NCBI GenBank assembly: GCA_910587295.1
Contig: CAJULP010000105.1
Coordinates: forward strand, 1-35,504
Direction: 5' to 3'
Origin: an uncultured Lachnospiraceae bacterium
GTDB taxonomy: Bacteria > Bacillota > Clostridia > Lachnospirales > Lachnospiraceae
DNA: 35,504 bases
The translations under genes and the position numbers were made by a program. The notes beneath the pieces were generated by a model. It saw nothing but the letters and a program-made list of their open reading frames with translations, was not told the DNA's origin and made no database searches. This document shows positions 31,923-35,504 of this stretch, piece by piece (within the stretch, counting starts at the first letter, position 1; each line of letters starts with the position of its first letter).

Positions 31923-32813
31923 TTATCCCGGGAGAGAGGCTTTTTGATGGCTCCGATATTCGCTGGGAGAAAATCCGGTGGATCTTTTAAACTGCCGGTT
32001 AAAATTGGAAAGATTTTCATAGCCGCAGGCAAAAGCGATTTCGGAAATCTTTTTATCCGTGGAAAAAAGTGCGTCGCAGGCGGCGTTAACGCGTAACTGG
32101 CTTACATATTCAATGGAGCTTAAGCCTACGGCTTTTTTAAAGCAGCTCATGAAATAACTCTGGCTTAAATGGGAAAGTCCGGCAAGCTGTGCAATGGAAA
32201 TCTTTTTATGGAAGTGGTTCATCATATATTCCAATGCCGGGCGGATCTGTTCCCCGTAGTCAGTCTCTTCTTCTTTTTGGCGCAAGATCCCATCGTCCGT
32301 TTCTAAAAGCCAGAAAAAGCGCATAAGCTCACTTTTCAGCAAAAGCTCCGGGCAGGGACAGTCCTTTAGGGCGCAGGAAAATATCTGTTTTGCGCTGCAT
32401 TCCAGTAAGGGGTAGTTTTTGGCGCTTTTGGGGATCAGGGGAGTGATCTTGCGGGCGCCGTTTATTAAGGGGCGGATATATTCTATGGTGCAGCGGTCGT
32501 GGACATTTGCCCCAAGGATGATGGGGCTGAACACAAGCGCATGATAAACAAGCCCGCTTTTGGGGTCAGGGTAAGCGGCATGGAGCATGTTAGGGGGAAG
32601 AAGGATCAGGTCGCCTTTTTCGGCGGTGAAGGTTTCGCCGCCACAGGTAAACTCCCCCATTCCGCAGGATATGTAATTCAGCTCAAACTCACTGTGCCAG
32701 TGCATGGGAACGCTCATGAAGGAGTAGGGAAGACTGCATTTGTAATAGCTGTATGGAACATAGGCGGTGCTGTGCTGCCGCATTTCCCGGGTTTCGTTTC
32801 CTGGTAAGATCAT
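31923..32813 (-). CDS. AraC-family transcriptional regulator
   Basis: A 296-residue regulator. The N-terminal 130 residues are a cupin-type sensor (HWHSEFELNYISCGMGEFTC, then AEKGDLILLPPNMLHAAYP). The C-terminal 100 residues hold two helix-turn-helix units: SIAQLAGLSHLSQSYFMSCF, and ISEIAFACGYENLSNFNRQF with FKRSTGFSPSEYR as the family end. Sugar-responsive activation of the divergent GH31 gene is the natural inference, because the two promoters overlap at 32852-32890. The ATG at 32813 is supported by AAGGAGCC upstream; an ATG ten codons later lacks one. Confidence 0.92.
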   Translation of the reverse strand: MILPGNETREMRQHSTAYVPYSYYKCSLPYSFMSVPMHWHSEFELNYISCGMGEFTCGGETFTAEKGDLILLPPNMLHAAYPDPKSGLVYHALVFSPIILGANVHDRCTIEYIRPLINGARKITPLIPKSAKNYPLLECSAKQIFSCALKDCPCPELLLKSELMRFFWLLETDDGILRQKEEETDYGEQIRPALEYMMNHFHKKISIAQLAGLSHLSQSYFMSCFKKAVGLSSIEYVSQLRVNAACDALFSTDKKISEIAFACGYENLSNFNRQFKRSTGFSPSEYRSHQKASLPG

Positions 32814-32834
32814 ATCGGCTCCTTAAAAGTAGGA

Positions 32835-32894
32835 TAGTATCAGTTTTTAAGAGTATAACAGTTGCCAGAGTGGTTTTGCAATAGTATGATACTA
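32835..32894. promoter_or_regulatory. Overlapping divergent promoters and dyad half-sites
   Basis: Plus strand, for GH31: TTGCCA (32862-32867), 17 bp, TATGAT (32885-32890). Minus strand, for AraC: TTGCAA (32881-32876), 18 bp, TATACT (32857-32852). The inverted pair TAGTATCA (32835-32842) and TGATACTA (32887-32894) flanks both. Its centres are 52 bp apart, close to five helical turns, so these are candidate AraC-protein sites. Confidence 0.6.
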
Positions 32895-32933
32895 ACCAAA
32901 GAGATTTAGTGCGTATATAGCAGGAGGTTAGTG

Positions 32934-34958
32934 ATGAGATTTGAAAAAGACAATGGGGCGCTTGTGTTCTTCCGAAAAGGGGAGCAGGTACGGATCGAGC
33001 CCTGGGGAAAAAATTCATTCCGCGTACGGGCCGGCATGCGGCCAAAGTTTACAGGCAGCCGCTGGGCTTTGACGGAGGAAGTGGAGGAAGTAAAGACACA
33101 GATTCTGGTGGAAGAGGTGGATCATTGGGTCGGCGACGGGAGCATAGATAAGAGGGAGAGGGCGACCATCGTAAACGGCCGCATAAAAGCGGTGGTGAAC
33201 CATGCCGGAGTCATCACTTTTTACAAGGACGATCATGTGATCCTGCGGGAATATTTCAGGCTTTATGACGGAACCATTTCCAAGGAGAGCCGTTGTCTGA
33301 AGATAATTAACCGGCGGTGGAAAGGCATCATAGGGGGATCGGAGTATGCCCTTAACGTAAAGTTTGAGAGTAATAAAGGGGAAAAGATCTTCGGGATGGG
33401 CCAGTACCAGCAGGAGTGCATGGACTTGAAGGGCTGCGTGTTAGAGCTTGCCCACCGCAATTCCCAGATCTGCGTTCCTTTTGCCGTTTCTTCCCTTGGT
33501 TATGGCTTTTTGTGGAACAATCCGGCGGTAGGACGGGTCACGTTCGGGAACAATTACTATGAATGGATCGCCAGATCTACAAAAGAGATGGATTATTGGA
33601 TCACGGCCGGGGAAAATCCAAGGGAGATTCTTGAAAATTATACGGCGGTGACAGGCCGTGCCGGAAAGTTTCCTGAGGAATTGATGGGCCTTTGGCAGTG
33701 CAAGCTGCGCTACCGTACCCAGGAAGAGGTGCTTACGGTAGCAAGACAGTACCAGAAGGAAGGCATTAAGATTGACCAGATCGTTATCGACTTTTTCCAC
33801 TGGACGCTGCAGGGAGACTGGAAATTCGACAAAACATACTGGCCGGATCCTAAGGCCATGGTGGACGAGCTTCATTCCATGGGGATCAAGGTCATTGTAT
33901 CCGTCTGGCCTTCCGTGGACCGCAAGTCGGAAAACTTCGGGCCCATGATGGAGCGGGGGCTCCTTATGAGGACTGAGCGGGGGGCGGCCCAGACTTATGA
34001 TTTCCAGGGAGACTGCGTGGAGATTGACGTCTTTAACCCGGAGACAAGAAAGTATGTGTGGGAAGTCTGCAAAAAGAATTATTATGATTTCGGTATCGAC
34101 GCTTTCTGGCTGGATAATTCCGAGCCGGATCTGGGGGAATATGATTTTGAAAATTACCGCTATTATGACGGACCTGCGCTTTCCGTCAGCAACCTTTATC
34201 CCCAGATGTTCAGTCGGACATTTTATGATGAGATGAGCAGGGATAACGATTCTGTAGTGAATCTGCTCCGGTGCGGATGGGCAGGATCGCAGAAGTACGG
34301 AAACGTGATCTGGTCAGGGGATGTGCCAAGCACCTTTGAAGCCTTTGCGGATCAGATACAGTGCGGCTTAAATATGGGCCTTGCGGGGATCTCCTGGTGG
34401 ACGACGGATGTAGGCGGGTTCATGACAGATGATGTGAACGACCCGGATTTCAGGCAGCTTTTGATCCGCTGGTATCAGTTTGCGGTGTATTCTCCGGTGC
34501 TTCGGATGCATGGAGACAGAGGGCCTTACAATATCCCGCCGTTAGATGACCGGGATTGGGGCGGCGGTTACCTGCACACCGGCCAGCCCAACGAGCTTTG
34601 GAGCTATGGGGAGGAGAACTACGCAATTATGCGTAATTACTATGACATCCGCATTTCCATGCACGATTATATTAAGTCATTGTATGAGGAAGCCAGCAGG
34701 AACGGTTCTCCGCTGCTTCGGGCAATGTTTTATGAGTTCCCGGAGGATGAGAAGTGCTGGGAGCTGCAGGATCAGTATATGTTCGGCAGCAGGTATCTTG
34801 TGGCGCCAATCCTTAAGCTGGATCAGTTCAGCCGGGAAGTGTACCTGCCAAAGGGGCAGTGGAGGCTGACATCCCAGGGAGAAATTTTCGAAGGCGGCCG
34901 CAGCGTGACGGTGGATGCGCCGATCACGTATATGCCGGTGTTTGAGAAGTTGTCATAA
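32934..34958 (+). CDS. GH31 family glycosidase (alpha-xylosidase/glucosidase-like)
   Basis: A 674-residue family 31 hydrolase without signal peptide. The N-terminal beta-sandwich is followed by the barrel, with the nucleophile Asp394 in FWLDNSEPD and the acid/base Asp463 in IWSGDVPSTFEA. Other landmarks are QIVIDFFHWTLQGDW, GISWWTTDVGGFM and YSPVLRMHGDRGP. It is shorter than the other GH31 protein here and differs in its active-site loop, so a different substrate is likely. The YicI-like branch (alpha-xylosidase) is one option. The ATG at 32934 is preferred over the GTG one codon earlier; CAGGAGG sits 6-7 nt before it. It is divergent from an AraC regulator and followed by a terminator. Confidence 0.9.
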   Translation: MRFEKDNGALVFFRKGEQVRIEPWGKNSFRVRAGMRPKFTGSRWALTEEVEEVKTQILVEEVDHWVGDGSIDKRERATIVNGRIKAVVNHAGVITFYKDDHVILREYFRLYDGTISKESRCLKIINRRWKGIIGGSEYALNVKFESNKGEKIFGMGQYQQECMDLKGCVLELAHRNSQICVPFAVSSLGYGFLWNNPAVGRVTFGNNYYEWIARSTKEMDYWITAGENPREILENYTAVTGRAGKFPEELMGLWQCKLRYRTQEEVLTVARQYQKEGIKIDQIVIDFFHWTLQGDWKFDKTYWPDPKAMVDELHSMGIKVIVSVWPSVDRKSENFGPMMERGLLMRTERGAAQTYDFQGDCVEIDVFNPETRKYVWEVCKKNYYDFGIDAFWLDNSEPDLGEYDFENYRYYDGPALSVSNLYPQMFSRTFYDEMSRDNDSVVNLLRCGWAGSQKYGNVIWSGDVPSTFEAFADQIQCGLNMGLAGISWWTTDVGGFMTDDVNDPDFRQLLIRWYQFAVYSPVLRMHGDRGPYNIPPLDDRDWGGGYLHTGQPNELWSYGEENYAIMRNYYDIRISMHDYIKSLYEEASRNGSPLLRAMFYEFPEDEKCWELQDQYMFGSRYLVAPILKLDQFSREVYLPKGQWRLTSQGEIFEGGRSVTVDAPITYMPVFEKLS

Positions 34959-34977
34959 ATAAAAGAAAATATGTGGT

Positions 34978-35018
34978 AAAGGGGAGCAGTCCGTGATTGC
35001 GGCGGAATGCTTCCCTTT
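34978..35018 (+). terminator. Intrinsic terminator after the GH31 gene
   Basis: The stem AAAGGGGAGCA (34978-34988) with TGCTTCCCTTT (35008-35018) has one G-U pair and a 19-nt loop. It is followed by a T-rich run (CTTTTCTTTA). Confidence 0.65.
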
Positions 35019-35105
35019 CTTTTCTTTAGAGAAAGGAATTGAGATTTGGTGAATAAATATTTAAACTCATATAAAAAACTAACATCAAAAGAAAGAATTT
35101 AACGC

Positions 35106-35159
35106 TTGACATATACGGCTACATATAGTAGTCTATATACAAGACTACTACATGTAGCC
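35106..35159 (+). promoter_or_regulatory. Promoter with BlaI-type operator
   Basis: A perfect TTGACA (35106-35111) and TAGTCT (35129-35134) are 17 bp apart. The inverted repeat 35117-35134 with 35142-35159 pairs at 17 of 18 positions. Within it are two 13-bp pseudo-palindromes of the form CTAC-N5-GTAG (35119-35131 and 35145-35157), centres 26 bp apart. They cover the -10 box, which predicts autorepression by the BlaI/MecI-type protein. Confidence 0.7.
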
Positions 35160-35177
35160 TGTATGGAGGAAATAATA

Positions 35178-35504
35178 ATGCAAGAAATGCAATTAGGTGT
35201 TATTGAGGCAAAGTTTGCGGATATGATTTGGGCGTATGAACCTGTTACTTCATCAGAACTTGTAAAACTTTCTGCAGTAGAATTTAACTGGAAACGTACC
35301 ACCACGCACACAGTAATACGCAGATTATGCGATAAAGGGCTTTTCCGGAACGATAACGGAGTGATCCGCACCGTTATTTCGAGACAGGATTTTTATGCTA
35401 ACCAAAGCCGAAAATATGTAGATGAAGCTTTTAATGGTTCTCTGCCCGCTTTTATTGCCGCTTTTACCAAATATAGTTCTTTGACATCGGAAGAGGCTGA
35501 TGAA
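35178..35504 (+). CDS. BlaI/MecI/CopY-family repressor (partial, runs off the window)
   Basis: The first 109 codons are open to the window edge, with no stop yet. The winged-helix DNA-binding part is clear: FADMIWAYEPVTSSELVKL, then KRTTTHTVIRRLCDKGLFRN (recognition helix) and the wing NDNGVIRTVISRQD. The dimerisation helices begin at about residue 75 (SRKYVDEAFNGSLPAFIAAF). Family members repress beta-lactamase, PBP2a or copper genes and are cleaved by a BlaR1-type sensor protease, which may lie just beyond the edge. GGAGG lies 8 nt before the ATG. A strong dyad over its promoter supports autoregulation. Confidence 0.85.
   Translation, partial: MQEMQLGVIEAKFADMIWAYEPVTSSELVKLSAVEFNWKRTTTHTVIRRLCDKGLFRNDNGVIRTVISRQDFYANQSRKYVDEAFNGSLPAFIAAFTKYSSLTSEEADE

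Noticed and set aside
1..35504. tRNA, rRNA, CRISPR array or prophage module
   Set aside because: No cloverleaf, rRNA-like stretch, regularly spaced repeats or phage structural genes were seen.

Overview
The window looks like a chromosomal segment of an anaerobic gut-type Bacillota, most likely Lachnospiraceae. I infer this from the AGGAGG-type ribosome binding sites, the moderate GC content, the gatCAB operon, the HTH-ACT/hom/iPGM-like/lysC cluster, the Rpn-type PD-(D/E)XK protein and the GH31/AraC pair. No tRNA, rRNA, CRISPR array, integrase or complete insertion sequence was seen.

Layout. 1-148 is non-coding and holds a long hairpin and one copy of a short repeat. 146-3173 (minus) encodes a SWIM zinc-finger protein and a membrane-anchored alpha/beta hydrolase. 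3294-6539 (plus) is gatC-gatA-gatB, the Asp/Glu-tRNA amidotransferase. 6548-9190 (minus) is a TelA-like/XpaC-like pair, followed by mntP (9275-9862, minus). 10219-11199 is an Rpn-type nuclease with QQGL repeats. 11243-14693 (minus) is a partly AT-richer accessory block: a DUF1905/DUF1801-type protein, two GNAT acetyltransferases, a small P-loop kinase, an ORF remnant and an exported protein of unknown role. 14893-17009 (plus) holds another GNAT and a protein of unknown function. 17123-22616 is a compact plus-strand run: histidine phosphatase, LuxE-like acyl transferase, LuxC-like acyl-CoA reductase and a GH31 glycosidase, with no luciferase genes. 22633-26967 is an aspartate-family amino acid operon: HTH-ACT regulator, homoserine dehydrogenase, iPGM-like putative homoserine kinase and aspartokinase. 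27012-30832 (minus) is a two-component system with an ABC exporter. 30927-31793 is a single-pass membrane protein of unknown function. 31923-34958 is a divergent AraC regulator and GH31 glycosidase. The right edge holds the first 109 codons of a BlaI/MecI-type repressor with an operator over its promoter.

The most interesting part is the two-component/ABC block. Both its promoters (for the ABC genes and for the response regulator) carry TTCAT(A/C) direct repeats at an 11-bp period, ending exactly 9 bp before the -10 box. This predicts one regulator for both. Yet the response regulator encoded here lacks about 32 residues of its winged-helix domain, including the expected recognition helix. 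Its operator architecture is intact while its DNA-reading part is missing. Other points of note are the luxCE pair without luciferase, a strong leader hairpin ahead of the threonine/lysine genes, and an 18-bp repeat that supplies the stop codon of two unrelated minus-strand genes and forms a hairpin inside the 3' end of gatB.
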